Source: Umezawaea sp049997955 (GTDB taxonomy: Bacteria; Actinomycetota; Actinomycetes; Mycobacteriales; Pseudonocardiaceae). Taken from it: a stretch of DNA of 64,000 nt. A program made the position numbers and the translations under genes. The notes beneath the pieces are model-generated. The model ran no database searches, had not been told where the DNA came from, and saw only the letters and a list, made by a program, of their open reading frames with translations. Position 1 is the stretch's first letter, and every line of letters starts with the position of its first letter. Below are positions 40,454 to 48,914 of the stretch, piece after piece. The stretch lies in contig JAEBDY010000014.1 in NCBI GenBank assembly GCA_049997955.1, positions 257,020 to 321,019 of the forward strand. The letters run 5' to 3'.

Positions 40454-42558
40454 GCACGCTGTCCCCTGAAGAGGCGAAGGCGACGTCCGAGAAGGAGGTC
40501 GTGACCACCGCGACCACCCGCCTGGTCACTGTGCCCGGTGTCGACGGCCGGGTCGCCGTGATCACCATCGACAACGGCAAGGACCACACGCGCCCGTCGA
40601 CGTTCGGTCCGCTGGGCCTGCGCAGCCTGAGCGACGCCTTCGACGAGGCCGCCGCCGCGGCCCCCGCCGCCATCGTGGTGACCGGCAAGCCGTTCATCTT
40701 CGCGGTGGGCGCCGACCTCAACGCGCTGGAGGGCGACAAGCGCGAGGAGATCATCTCGATCGGCGAGGTGGGCCACGGCGCGTTCCGCAAGTTCACCGAC
40801 TCCACCATCCCCACCTTCGCTTTCGTCAACGGCGCGGCGCTGGGCGGCGGCCTGGAGCTGGCGCTGTCGTGCCACTACCGGACCCTGTCGGCCAGCGCGG
40901 GCGCGGTGGCGCTGCCCGAGCTGTTCCTCGGTCTGTTCCCCGGCTGGGGCGGCACGCAGCTGCTGCCGAACCTGATCGGCCCGAACGACGCGGTCACCGT
41001 GATCTTCGAGAACGCGTTGAACCAGAACAAGATGCTCAAACCGCAGCAGGCGGTGGACCTCGGCATCGCGGACGTGCTGTTCGAGTCCCCCGACTACCTG
41101 GAGCAGTCGTTCGGCTGGCTCTCCAAGGTGCTCTCGGGCGAGATCACCCCCGCCCGCAAGGAGATCGACCGCGGCGAGGGCTGGGACGCGGCCGTGGCGC
41201 GCGCGAAGGCGATCGTGCACGGCAAGACCAAGGGCGCCGCACCCGGCGCGCTGAAGGCGCTCGAACTGCTGGAGCTGGCGCGGGAGAACGACCTCGACCG
41301 CGGCTACGCGGCCGAGAACGAGGGCATGGCCGCCGTGCTGCTGGACGACACGCTCCGGGCCAGCATGTACTCGTTCGGCCTGGTGCAGAAGCGGGCCAAG
41401 AAGCCCGCGGGCGCACCGGACAAGTCGCTCGCGCGGCCGATCACCAAGGTCGGCGTCGTCGGCGCCGGTCTGATGGCCTCGCAGATGGCGCTGCTGTTCG
41501 CCCGCCGCCTGCACGTGCCGGTCGTGCTGACCGACATCGACCAGGGCCGCGTGGACAAGGGCGTCGGCTACGTCCACTCCGAGGTCGACAAGCTCCTCGG
41601 CAAGAAGCGCGTCTCGCCGGACGAGGCGAACCGGCTCAAGGCGCTGGTGTCCGGCTCGCTGGACAAGGCGTCGTTCGCCGACGCCGACTTCGTCATCGAG
41701 GCCGTGTTCGAGGACCTCGCGGTGAAGCAGCAGGTGTTCGCCGAGGTCGAGGAACACGTGTCGCCGCAGGCGATCCTGGCCACCAACACCTCGTCGCTGT
41801 CCATCACGGACATGGCTTCGAAGCTGGCCCACCCCGAGCGGGTCGTGGGCTTCCACTTCTTCAACCCGGTCGCGGTCATGCCGCTCGTGGAGATCGTGCG
41901 CGCCGAGCAGACCGACGACGCCACGCTCGCCACCGCGTTCGAGGTCGGCAAGCAGCTGAAGAAGTCCTGCGTGCTGGTGAAGGACGCGCCGTCGTTCGTG
42001 GTGAACCGCCTCCTCACCCGCTTCATGGGCGAGGTCGTGAAGTCCATCGACGAGGGCACGCCGTTCGAGGTCGCGGACAAGGCGACCGAGTCGCTCGGCC
42101 TGCCGATGACCCCGCTGATCCTGTTGCAGCTGGTGGGTTCCGCGGTGGCGCTGCACGTGTCCGAGACGATGCACCACGCGTTCCCGGACCGCTTCAGCGT
42201 CAGCCCGAACATGGCCAGGTTCGTCGCCGCGGGCAAGACCGCCGTGTGGCAGTGGGACGCGCAGGGCAACCAGACCGTCGACCCCGAGGTCGCCGCGCTC
42301 TGGGAGTTCGGCGACCGGCCGCTGACCGCCGACCAGGTCAAGGCGCGGGCGCTGGAGGGCATGGCCGAGGAGATCCGGCTCATGCTGGACGAGGGTGTCG
42401 TCGCCGACGCGAAGGACATCGACCTCTGCATGATCCTGGGCGCGGGCTGGCCGTTCTGGCTGGGCGGCATCACCCCGTACCTGGACCGCGAGGGCATCTC
42501 GGAGAAGGTGACCGGGCAGCGCTTCCTCGCCCCCGGCATCGCTTCCGTGCCCGTCTAG
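40450..42558 (+). CDS. fadB: fatty acid oxidation complex alpha-subunit
   Basis: A 702-residue bifunctional protein: an N-terminal enoyl-CoA hydratase (FVNGAALGGGLELALSCHYR and PELFLGLFPGWGGTQLLP) and a C-terminal 3-hydroxyacyl-CoA dehydrogenase with VGVVGAGLMASQMALLFARR, the catalytic His in VVGFHFFNPVAVMPLVEIV and DAPSFVVNRLLTRF. It forms the beta-oxidation complex with FadA. GTG start overlapping the fadA stop (GTGA). In the NAD motif the usual GxGxMG is GAGLMA. Confidence 0.94.
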   Translation: MSTLSPEEAKATSEKEVVTTATTRLVTVPGVDGRVAVITIDNGKDHTRPSTFGPLGLRSLSDAFDEAAAAAPAAIVVTGKPFIFAVGADLNALEGDKREEIISIGEVGHGAFRKFTDSTIPTFAFVNGAALGGGLELALSCHYRTLSASAGAVALPELFLGLFPGWGGTQLLPNLIGPNDAVTVIFENALNQNKMLKPQQAVDLGIADVLFESPDYLEQSFGWLSKVLSGEITPARKEIDRGEGWDAAVARAKAIVHGKTKGAAPGALKALELLELARENDLDRGYAAENEGMAAVLLDDTLRASMYSFGLVQKRAKKPAGAPDKSLARPITKVGVVGAGLMASQMALLFARRLHVPVVLTDIDQGRVDKGVGYVHSEVDKLLGKKRVSPDEANRLKALVSGSLDKASFADADFVIEAVFEDLAVKQQVFAEVEEHVSPQAILATNTSSLSITDMASKLAHPERVVGFHFFNPVAVMPLVEIVRAEQTDDATLATAFEVGKQLKKSCVLVKDAPSFVVNRLLTRFMGEVVKSIDEGTPFEVADKATESLGLPMTPLILLQLVGSAVALHVSETMHHAFPDRFSVSPNMARFVAAGKTAVWQWDAQGNQTVDPEVAALWEFGDRPLTADQVKARALEGMAEEIRLMLDEGVVADAKDIDLCMILGAGWPFWLGGITPYLDREGISEKVTGQRFLAPGIASVPV

Positions 42559-42573
42559 GTCGCCCGACGGGCC

Positions 42574-42613
42574 ACGGCGCCCGGTCCCCGTTCGCACGGG
42601 GGCCGGGCGCCGT
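42574..42613 (+). terminator. terminator of fadAB
   Basis: A long GC stem from ACGGCGCCCGG to CCGGGCGCCGT with an inner CCCCGT/ACGGGG stem and a TCGC loop, starting 15 bases after the fadB stop and followed by TCTCGT. Confidence 0.8.
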
Positions 42614-42620
42614 TCTCGTG

Positions 42621-43247
42621 TCAGTGGATCGCCAGCGTCTCCACGCGGCCGCCCGCGCGCACCAGGTACACGTCGATGCGCATGGCGCGCAGGGCGTTCG
42701 CGGTGTCGGCGAGCAGGTCGCGGTAGCAGACGAAGTCGGGCAGGGCGATGCCGACGACGTCGTCGGGGCAGTCCTGGCGGTGCCGCAACACCTTCAGCAG
42801 CGCGTCGGCGTACCAGCTCTCGGCCTGCTCCATGGGGTGCGGCGGATTCGAGTCCGAAGTGGACTTCTTCGTCGGGAAGCCGCGGGACTCCACGTGCAGA
42901 AGCCTGCCGCCGCGCTGCGCCATGACGCGGTCGCCGCGCAGGAACACCCAGCCGTCCATCTCGAAGTAGCGGACCAGTTCCGCGAGGACGTTGCCCTCCC
43001 AGTGCCACTCGTGCGCGGCGCTGCGCCGGACCTCCGTCCGCGGCAGCTCGGTCACCAGGCTGTTCATCACCGGTCGGCCGAAGTCGTCGCGGTGCAGGAT
43101 GCCCGCGTCGGCCAGCGTGCGGCAGCGCGAGTTGACCTGGTTGTGGACGACCCGCAGCTGCGACGCGATCTGCGCGTCGGTGAGCCCGTTGGGGAAGTGG
43201 CCCAGCAACGCCACGATCCGATCAGCCAACGTGAAGCCGTCTGTCAT
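42621..43247 (-). CDS. winged-helix protein with nuclease-like C-terminal domain
   Basis: A 208-residue protein of unknown function. Residues 1-75 look like a winged helix (LTDAQIASQLRVVHNQVNSR). The C-terminal half, with GRLLHVESRGFP, MEQAESWYADALLKVLRHRQ and VGIALPDFVCYRDLLADTA, has an E-x-R after a beta-strand and a Gln/Glu helix, which resembles the PD-(D/E)XK nuclease fold; this is tentative. A GATAAT -10 ends six bases before the ATG, so the message is probably leaderless, and CGAATGATTCG (43265-43275) just upstream could be an operator. Confidence 0.7.
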   Translation of the reverse strand: MTDGFTLADRIVALLGHFPNGLTDAQIASQLRVVHNQVNSRCRTLADAGILHRDDFGRPVMNSLVTELPRTEVRRSAAHEWHWEGNVLAELVRYFEMDGWVFLRGDRVMAQRGGRLLHVESRGFPTKKSTSDSNPPHPMEQAESWYADALLKVLRHRQDCPDDVVGIALPDFVCYRDLLADTANALRAMRIDVYLVRAGGRVETLAIH

Positions 43248-43454
43248 GAATCCATTATCGACGGCGAATGATTCGTCGTTACCTCGACTTCATCTGGTCG
43301 CCGGACGCCAACCGAGCGTGACGACGCACTTCCGGAGGAGCACCACGGGGCGATCCGGATCGGCGGGTGACGGCGATTGGTACGGCCGAGTCACAGCGGC
43401 ACGCAGCCGGGTGAGGCTGCCCGGAACAGGTCGGCGTTGTCCGATTCTCGACAC

Positions 43455-43910
43455 ATGACCACACACCGCCGCAGGATCCGTCGACGAAGGTCCCGGAAAC
43501 CCGACCCGGTGCGCCTGGACGAGTTCGCCGAGTTCCTCGACGCGGACACCGGCTGGCGCGACGAGGTGCGCGTCAGGCTGGTCGCCCGCATCGATCCGCG
43601 GCTGGTCGAACGCACCTCGTGCCACCGGGTCGCCGAACTGGCGGAGGAACTGGACACGCAGGTCACCGTGGAGCCGCGGCCGGACGTCACGTTCGACATC
43701 GCGAAGGCCGTGCACTGCCGGGTGCCGTTCAAGGGGGTCGTGCGGCAGCGGCACACCGCGCGCAACCTGCGGGTGCTCGGCGTCTACCTGTGCGCCGAGG
43801 CCGGTCGCGACCTCGGCGAGTGCCCGTGCGCCGTGGCGCTCGCCGCCGACCCGAGCGACGCGGCCGTGCGGCACGTCATCGGCAGCGCGCTGGACCGGGC
43901 CGGGTTGTGA
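43455..43910 (+). CDS. hypothetical protein (151 aa)
   Basis: A small basic-to-acidic protein with an Arg-rich N-terminus (MTTHRRRIRRRRSRKPDP) and a soluble remainder including RHTARNLRVLGVYLCAEAGR. Three Cys lie at CEAGR-adjacent LGECPC. No family is recognised. Start at ATG 43455 is the most sensible; the longer frame upstream has no site. It is convergent with the vapC-like gene, four bases away. Confidence 0.6.
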   Translation: MTTHRRRIRRRRSRKPDPVRLDEFAEFLDADTGWRDEVRVRLVARIDPRLVERTSCHRVAELAEELDTQVTVEPRPDVTFDIAKAVHCRVPFKGVVRQRHTARNLRVLGVYLCAEAGRDLGECPCAVALAADPSDAAVRHVIGSALDRAGL

Positions 43911-43914
43911 CCGG

Positions 43915-44310
43915 TCAGACCGCGATGACCTCCACGGCGCGTTCGAGCCCGATGAAGTCCTTGAAGTTCTGCGTCAGCACCGGCATGCCGTTCGCGGCGG
44001 CCGTGGCGGCGATCTGCAGGTCCATCCGGCGCGGCCGCGCGCTGCGACCGCTGCGGCGCACCAACGCGGCCAGCGTGCCGTAGATCTTGGCCGCGGCCGT
44101 GTCGAACGGCAGCACCTCGAACGCCTCCAGCGCCGCGTAGTACCGCTCCGTGCGGGCGAAGCGCTCCACCGGGTCGTCCACGTCCAGGCCGTACGCCAGT
44201 TCGGCGACGGTGACCGCGCTGATCGCGGGCTCGGCGTCCGCGAGGTCGCCGAAGTCGATCTCCTCCAGCCGGATGACCACGCAGGTGTCGAGCAGGATCC
44301 GGTCGGTCAC
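43915..44310 (-). CDS. PIN-domain toxin (VapC-like)
   Basis: A 131-residue PIN-domain ribonuclease, the toxin of a type II toxin-antitoxin pair. The acidic active-site residues are visible in ILLDTCVVIRLEE, VAELAYGL, RRMDLQIAATAAANG and TQNFKDF. The GTG start overlaps the antitoxin stop (GTGA), as usual for such pairs. Expected to cleave RNA when the antitoxin is lost. Confidence 0.9.
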   Translation of the reverse strand: MTDRILLDTCVVIRLEEIDFGDLADAEPAISAVTVAELAYGLDVDDPVERFARTERYYAALEAFEVLPFDTAAAKIYGTLAALVRRSGRSARPRRMDLQIAATAAANGMPVLTQNFKDFIGLERAVEVIAV

Positions 44311-44591
44311 CGGCGCCACGCGTCTTCCAGCGGGTCGTCGGCGCCGAAGATCCGGTCGTCGGCCAGCCGCTCCGCGTCCCAGCGCTCCACGTCGATCGGA
44401 GGCAGCTTCCGGAACTCGGCCTGGAGCTCCCCCAGCGTCCGCCGCGGCACGGCGGTCTCGGCGGTGTGCGGCACGAGATCCGCGACCGGTCGACCGTTGC
44501 GGGTCACGACGAAGCGCTCCCCCGCCTCGACCCGGCGCATGATCTCGGCGTTGTCGTTGCGCAGCTCCCGCTGCCCGATGGCCGTCTTCAT
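44307..44591 (-). CDS. Phd/YefM-type antitoxin
   Basis: A 94-residue antitoxin. The N-terminal DNA-binding part MKTAIGQRELRNDNAEIMRR and VEAGERFVVTRNGRPVADLV match the Phd/YefM fold; the acidic C-terminus (ERWDAERLADDRIFGADDPL) should wrap the PIN toxin. First gene of the pair. A dyad just upstream is the likely autoregulatory site. Confidence 0.9.
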   Translation of the reverse strand: MKTAIGQRELRNDNAEIMRRVEAGERFVVTRNGRPVADLVPHTAETAVPRRTLGELQAEFRKLPPIDVERWDAERLADDRIFGADDPLEDAWRR

Positions 44592-44600
44592 GCCACCAGC

Positions 44601-44628
44601 GTAGCGCTTTAACGGCGAATTGCGCTAC
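44601..44628. promoter_or_regulatory. toxin-antitoxin operator dyad
   Basis: GTAGCGC (44601-44607) and GCGCTAC (44622-44628) form a perfect seven-base dyad with a 14-base spacer, and a further TGCTAC follows at 44634. It begins ten bases upstream of the antitoxin ATG and overlaps the 3' end of the next gene. Confidence 0.55.
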
Positions 44629-44975
44629 AGAGGTGCTACAGCCAGGAGAGGTGCGTCCCACGTTCGCGCGACGCGCTCGGCCGTCGCCACCGTGGACCGG
44701 CTCACCGCCACCACCAGGTCGACCGCGGGCCAGTCCTGCACCCCGCCCGCGCACGACGCCACGGTCAGGTCCAGCACCTGCCCGCCGTGCGCCCGCACCA
44801 CCGCCGTGACCACGTCCCGCGCCTCCCGGCTCGCCCGGTCGAACCCGCGCAGCACCGCCACGGTCCCGTTGGCGGCCAGCAGGTCCGGCTTCACGGCCAG
44901 CAGCGCCTCGACCGAGTCGACCAGCGTGGCCCGGTCGTCGTCGAGGGCGGAACGGTGGCTCAGGGTGCTGGTCAT
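44625..44975 (-). CDS. hypothetical protein (116 aa)
   Basis: A protein starting MTSTLSHRSALDDDRATLVD, with helix- and strand-like segments (LAANGTVAVLRGFDRASREA, VDLVVAVSRSTVATAERVAR). The alternating pattern suggests a small alpha/beta fold, but no family is recognised. Its 3' end overlaps the operator of the toxin-antitoxin pair, so transcription through it could feed into that operon. Confidence 0.6.
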   Translation of the reverse strand: MTSTLSHRSALDDDRATLVDSVEALLAVKPDLLAANGTVAVLRGFDRASREARDVVTAVVRAHGGQVLDLTVASCAGGVQDWPAVDLVVAVSRSTVATAERVARTWDAPLLAVAPL

Positions 44976-45082
44976 CGTGGATCTCGCTTTCGCCGCACGG
45001 AGTCGCTCCTTCCGTACTACCCCTGTCCTCCCCGCGTGCCACTGTTGTTTCGATCACTGCCGAACCGGGAATCAACGCGACC

Positions 45083-45877
45083 GTGGGCGACATCAGGATC
45101 GGCACCTCCGGCTGGACGTACCCGGAATGGCGGGGGTCCTTCTACCCCAAGGGCCTGCCGCAGAAGCAGGAGCTGGAACACCTCGCGGCGCGCGTCGACT
45201 CCCTGGAGCTCAACGGCACCTTCTACGCGCTGCGGCAGCCCTCGCACTACCGCTCGTGGGCCGCCCGCACCCCGGACGACTTCGTGCTGGCCGTCAAGGC
45301 CCCGAAGCTGATCACCCACACCAAGCGCCTGCGCCACGTCGAGCACGACCTCACGGAGTTCTTCGACTCGGGCGTCGACGAACTGGGAGCCAAACTGGGC
45401 CCGATCCTCTGGCAGCTCCCGCCGTCACTGCCCTTCGAACCGACGCGCCTGGCCACGTTCCTCGCCTCGCTCCCCGACGCGCGCCACGCCATCGAGGCCC
45501 GCCACCCGAGCTTCCACTCCCCCGACTTCCTGGACCTGCTGCGCGCCCACGACGTGGCCGCCGTCCTCGCCGACTCGGCGGGCAGGTTCCCGGTCATCGA
45601 CGAACCCACGGCCGACTTCGTCTACGTCCGGCTGCACGGCTCGCAGGAGCTCTACGCGAGCGACTACGGCCCGGCCGAACTGGACGACTGGGCGGCCAGG
45701 GTCCGCACGTGGGCGGAGGACCGCGACGTGTTCGTGTACTTCGACAACACCATGGCGGGCGCGGCGCCGTACAACGCGATCGGCCTGGCGGACCGGCTCT
45801 CCCCGCGTGGACGTCAGCCGGCGGGCGGGAACGTCTTGGAGGGCGAGGCGTCCAGCCGGCAACCCCCTGCGGGCTAA
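45083..45877 (+). CDS. DUF72 domain protein
   Basis: A 264-residue TIM-barrel-type DUF72 protein (YecE-like). Signatures are IGTSGWTYPEWRGSFYP, DSLELNGTFYALRQPSHYRS, FVLAVKAPKLITH, the central LGPILWQLPPSLPF and VYVRLHGSQELYASDYG, with VFVYFDNTMAGAAPYNA at the end. Biochemical role is unknown. GTG start. The last 20 residues after ADRLSPRG are not part of the domain. Confidence 0.88.
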   Translation: MGDIRIGTSGWTYPEWRGSFYPKGLPQKQELEHLAARVDSLELNGTFYALRQPSHYRSWAARTPDDFVLAVKAPKLITHTKRLRHVEHDLTEFFDSGVDELGAKLGPILWQLPPSLPFEPTRLATFLASLPDARHAIEARHPSFHSPDFLDLLRAHDVAAVLADSAGRFPVIDEPTADFVYVRLHGSQELYASDYGPAELDDWAARVRTWAEDRDVFVYFDNTMAGAAPYNAIGLADRLSPRGRQPAGGNVLEGEASSRQPPAG

Positions 45878-46656
45878 CCGGAACCGGGTTGGGTCAACCT
45901 GTGCAGGGCCGGGAGCACGGACGTCACCACGGCCCACGCGCCGGGGATGAGCAGCAGCGCGGCGACCGCGACGGCGGGGAACATCACCATCGACTCGACC
46001 GGGCCGCCGGTGCGGAAGCGCAGCCACCTGGGCGGGCGCAGTTCGTACCAGGTCTCCCCCGCGATGGGCAGCGGGAACAGGAACGGGCAGCCGGAGATGG
46101 TCACGGCGTCCCCCAGGCAGTGCACGAAGCAGCCGACGGCCACCGCGATGCCGAGCACGCCGGACAGGCCCTCCAGCTGCACGACGGCGGCGTCGAAGCC
46201 GAACCGGACCAGCCACCACCCGGCGGCCCCGAGGAACACGATCGGGACCCAGTCGCCCAGTGCGGCCTCGGCGAGCAGGACGGCGAAGACCGCGACGCCG
46301 AGCACGGCCCACTTGCCGCCCAGCTCGGTCACGCCCGCGGTGAGGTAGCCGAGCAGCACGGCGAACAGGACGGTGTGCGACAGGTGCCGGTGCTCGCCGG
46401 TCACGGGTTCGTCGCGCGGCCCCTTGGTGATCGCGTAGATGTACCTCGACGACTTGCGCAGCACGAACGACACCAGCCCGGTCAGCGGGCCGAGGTACCG
46501 CGAGGCGGTCGAGTGCCGGTGGTCGAAGTCGGGCAGCAGCGCGAACCCCGCCGTCACCAGTCCGATGAGCAGCGCGCCGCCCAGGTCGCCGTGGCCCAGC
46601 AGCGGGGCGATCCCCAGTCCGGCGCACCACCCGGTGAGCGCGTGCGTTCGTCCCAT
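45874..46656 (-). CDS. DUF457 (YdjM-like) membrane metal-dependent hydrolase
   Basis: A 260-residue integral membrane protein of the YdjM/DUF457 family. Conserved His/Asp segments are MGRTHALTGWCAG, LLPDFDHRHSTASRYLGPLT, HRHLSHTVLFAVLLGY and VHCLGDAVTISGCPFL, arranged as in metal-dependent phosphohydrolase-like membrane proteins. E. coli YdjM is SOS-induced; no such site is evident here. Overlaps the end of the convergent DUF72 gene by four bases. Confidence 0.85.
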   Translation of the reverse strand: MGRTHALTGWCAGLGIAPLLGHGDLGGALLIGLVTAGFALLPDFDHRHSTASRYLGPLTGLVSFVLRKSSRYIYAITKGPRDEPVTGEHRHLSHTVLFAVLLGYLTAGVTELGGKWAVLGVAVFAVLLAEAALGDWVPIVFLGAAGWWLVRFGFDAAVVQLEGLSGVLGIAVAVGCFVHCLGDAVTISGCPFLFPLPIAGETWYELRPPRWLRFRTGGPVESMVMFPAVAVAALLLIPGAWAVVTSVLPALHRLTQPGSG

Positions 46657-46734
46657 CACCCGTTCGAGCATCCGGGCCGGCCGGTTCAAGGTCAAGTTCC
46701 CGCGCCTGTCCGCGGCTGGGAGGAGTCCGGTGAC

Positions 46735-46845
46735 GTGTCCGTGCACCTCGACAACGACGCGAAGGTCATGGCCCCGCGCGACGCGATGGCGCCGATCCGG
46801 AAGGTCGAGCAGCCGCCTCGGCGTGTCGCGCACACGTTCGGGTGA
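46735..46845 (+). CDS. small hypothetical protein (36 aa)
   Basis: GTG after a GGGAGGAG site opens a 36-codon frame (MSVHLDNDAKVMAPRDAMAP followed by IRKVEQPPRRVAHTFG) with nearly all third positions G or C. The coding bias and ribosome site argue for a real small gene. Function unknown; it precedes the I36-type inhibitor gene by 74 bases on the same strand. Confidence 0.45.
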   Translation: MSVHLDNDAKVMAPRDAMAPIRKVEQPPRRVAHTFG

Positions 46846-46919
46846 TCGGCGGGCAACTCCGGCGCGGGATCGCGCCGGACGGCCGAGTCTGGAGCGGTGC
46901 GCGAGCGACGGAGGTTCCC

Positions 46920-47285
46920 ATGACCCGAAGCCTGATGACGGCGTTGGCCATCACGGCGGCGGCCCTCGTCGCGAGCGGCACCGCGTCCGCCCAGCCGTCC
47001 GGCGCCCCGACCTGCGACAGGGGCGAGTTCTGCGTGTGGGGCGGCGTCGACTACACCGGTCCGGCGCAGCGGCTCGACCTGGAGTCGGCCAACCCCGGCG
47101 AGTGCATCCCGCTGGCGGGCGGACTGGTGGCGCGCTCGTTCGTGAACCGGCTGACCAGGGACGCGAGCGTCTACCAGGGCGAGACGTGCTCGACCGAGGC
47201 CGAGTTCACCACCTACCCCGGCAAGGGCACCTACGTGCCGGACGCGCCGTTCGTCGTGCGCGCCATCCAGGTGTGGGAGGGCTGA
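46920..47285 (+). CDS. secreted I36-type peptidase inhibitor family protein
   Basis: A 121-residue secreted protein with signal peptide MTRSLMTALAITAAALVASG ending near TASA. The mature domain CDRGEFCVWGGVDYTGPAQR is typical of the I36 (SMI, Streptomyces metalloproteinase inhibitor) beta/gamma-crystallin-like family, with two likely disulfides (CDRGEFC, ECIP, ETC). Inhibition of a secreted metalloprotease is the family activity; not proven here. Confidence 0.85.
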   Translation: MTRSLMTALAITAAALVASGTASAQPSGAPTCDRGEFCVWGGVDYTGPAQRLDLESANPGECIPLAGGLVARSFVNRLTRDASVYQGETCSTEAEFTTYPGKGTYVPDAPFVVRAIQVWEG

Positions 47286-47289
47286 GCAC

Positions 47290-47343
47290 GACCGCGCCGC
47301 GCGCCTCCCCGCCCGGAAGGGCGAGTCGACCCGCGGCGCGGTC
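47290..47343. terminator. bidirectional terminator between the I36 and TAP-type genes
   Basis: GACCGCGCCGCG (47290-47301) pairs perfectly with CGCGGCGCGGTC (47332-47343) between convergent genes; a smaller CCGCCC/GGGCG pairing lies inside. Confidence 0.7.
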
Positions 47344-47354
47344 CGTGAGCGGGA

Positions 47355-48860
47355 CTACCCGATCGGAACCAGTGCCGGGGTGGAGGTCCGGGCCGCGGCG
47401 GGGGCCTCGGCGGCGCACTGGAGGTCACGCGCCGGACGCTGCCCGCCGAGCAGGTACTCGGTCACCCTGGTGTCGGCACACGTGTTCGTGCCGAAGAGGT
47501 AGGCGCCGTGCCCGCCCTGGTCGACGGTCAGCATCGCCGCCCGGTCGCCGAACGCGCGACGCATCGACCGCGCGCCCGCCAGCGGCGTGGCCGGGTCCCG
47601 CTCGTTCTGCACCATGAGCACGTTGCCCGGTCCGCGGTCGGAGATCCGCACGGGCTGCTCCACGGGGTCCGGCCAGAAGGCGCACGGGTAGATGTTGGCC
47701 GCCGCCGCCCCGAACATCGGGTAGCGGACGCGGTCGACGGCGACGTTGCGCTCGTAGGTCCCCACCGACGTGGGCCAGCGGGAGTCACCGCACACCACGT
47801 GGTAACGGCCGGCGATCAGGTTCTCGAGCCGCGGGGGGATGGGCGTGTCGTTCGGCGGCAGCGGCGTACCGGTGTCCAACGCCTTCCAGATCCCGGCCAG
47901 GGCGGTGAACGCCGCGTCGGTGGTGCTGTACAGGCCGCCGAACGTGATCCCGCGGAACACCTTCCCCGTCAGGCCGTCCACCGACGGCGTCTCGTCGAGA
48001 CGACCGGCGATGTCGAAGTACTTCGCGCGCACCTGCTCGGGTGTGCCGCCCAGACCGAGTTCGGGGCGGGCCGCCGCCCACTTCGCGAAGTCGGGGAACG
48101 TGTCCTCCACGCCGCGGGCGAACATGCGGCCGCCCTCGACGTCCCAGCCGCCCGCGCCGAGGTTGCTGTCGAGCACGACGCGGTCGGTGGTCCGCGGGAA
48201 CAGCGTGGTGTACACCGCGCCCAGGTACGTGCCGTACGAGTAGCCGAGGAACGACGCCTTCCGCTCACCCAGCGCGGCGCGGATCCGGTCCAGGTCGCGG
48301 GCGATGTTCGCGGTCGTGTTGTGCGGCAACAGGTACGACGTGGACGACGCGGCGCACTGCCGCGCGATCTCCTTCGTCTCGTCGGCCCTCTTCCGCACGT
48401 CGGCGGGCGTGACGGCGTACGGCGGGACGCTGCCCGCGTACATCTGCTCGTCGTTCAGGTCGCACGTCGTGGGTGTGCTGCGGCCGATGCCGCGGGGGTC
48501 GATGCCGATCACGTCGTACGCGTCCAGCACGTCCTGCGGCAGACCTCCTCTCCTCAGGTCGGCCGGGAACGTCAGGCCCTCGCTCGGCCCACCGGGGTTG
48601 GTCAGCAGGACGCCGCGGCGCTTCTCCGGGTTCTGGCTCGCCAGGCGCGAGATCATCAGCTCGATCTTGCGCCCACGGGGCTCCTGGTAGTCCAGCGGCA
48701 CCTGGAGCGTCCCGCACTCCACGCCAGGAGCGGCGACGTCCGCCGGGCACTCGACCCACTTCACGGTGGTGGCGGGTGCGGGTGTCGCCAGCGACACCCC
48801 CGGCACCACCAGGGCCGCCGCGGCGGCCGTCACAGCGATGATGGACAACGATTTTCGCAT
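47355..48860 (-). CDS. secreted TAP-type alpha/beta-hydrolase peptidase
   Basis: A 501-residue secreted hydrolase resembling Streptomyces tripeptidyl aminopeptidases. Signal peptide MRKSLSIIAVTAAAAALVVP, then a hydrolase domain with GVLLTNPGGPSEG, DPRGIGRSTPTTCD, the nucleophile Ser in FLGYSYGTYLGAVY, the acid in NERDPATPLAGAR and catalytic His in DQGGHGAYLFGTNTC; a TAP C-terminal region holds Cys residues. ATG at 48860 follows GGGGGAGG. A MerR regulator gene lies 54 bases upstream on the same strand. Confidence 0.92.
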   Translation of the reverse strand: MRKSLSIIAVTAAAAALVVPGVSLATPAPATTVKWVECPADVAAPGVECGTLQVPLDYQEPRGRKIELMISRLASQNPEKRRGVLLTNPGGPSEGLTFPADLRRGGLPQDVLDAYDVIGIDPRGIGRSTPTTCDLNDEQMYAGSVPPYAVTPADVRKRADETKEIARQCAASSTSYLLPHNTTANIARDLDRIRAALGERKASFLGYSYGTYLGAVYTTLFPRTTDRVVLDSNLGAGGWDVEGGRMFARGVEDTFPDFAKWAAARPELGLGGTPEQVRAKYFDIAGRLDETPSVDGLTGKVFRGITFGGLYSTTDAAFTALAGIWKALDTGTPLPPNDTPIPPRLENLIAGRYHVVCGDSRWPTSVGTYERNVAVDRVRYPMFGAAAANIYPCAFWPDPVEQPVRISDRGPGNVLMVQNERDPATPLAGARSMRRAFGDRAAMLTVDQGGHGAYLFGTNTCADTRVTEYLLGGQRPARDLQCAAEAPAAARTSTPALVPIG

Positions 48861-48914
48861 TTGCGAATACCTCCCCCGATGACGCGCCACGGTGGCGCGC
48901 CAAAACCATTGGTG

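Noticed and set aside
43915..45105. 396-codon frame fusing the PIN toxin to upstream sequence
   Set aside because: The true toxin starts at GTG 44310, overlapping the antitoxin stop; the extension is out of frame with the antitoxin gene.
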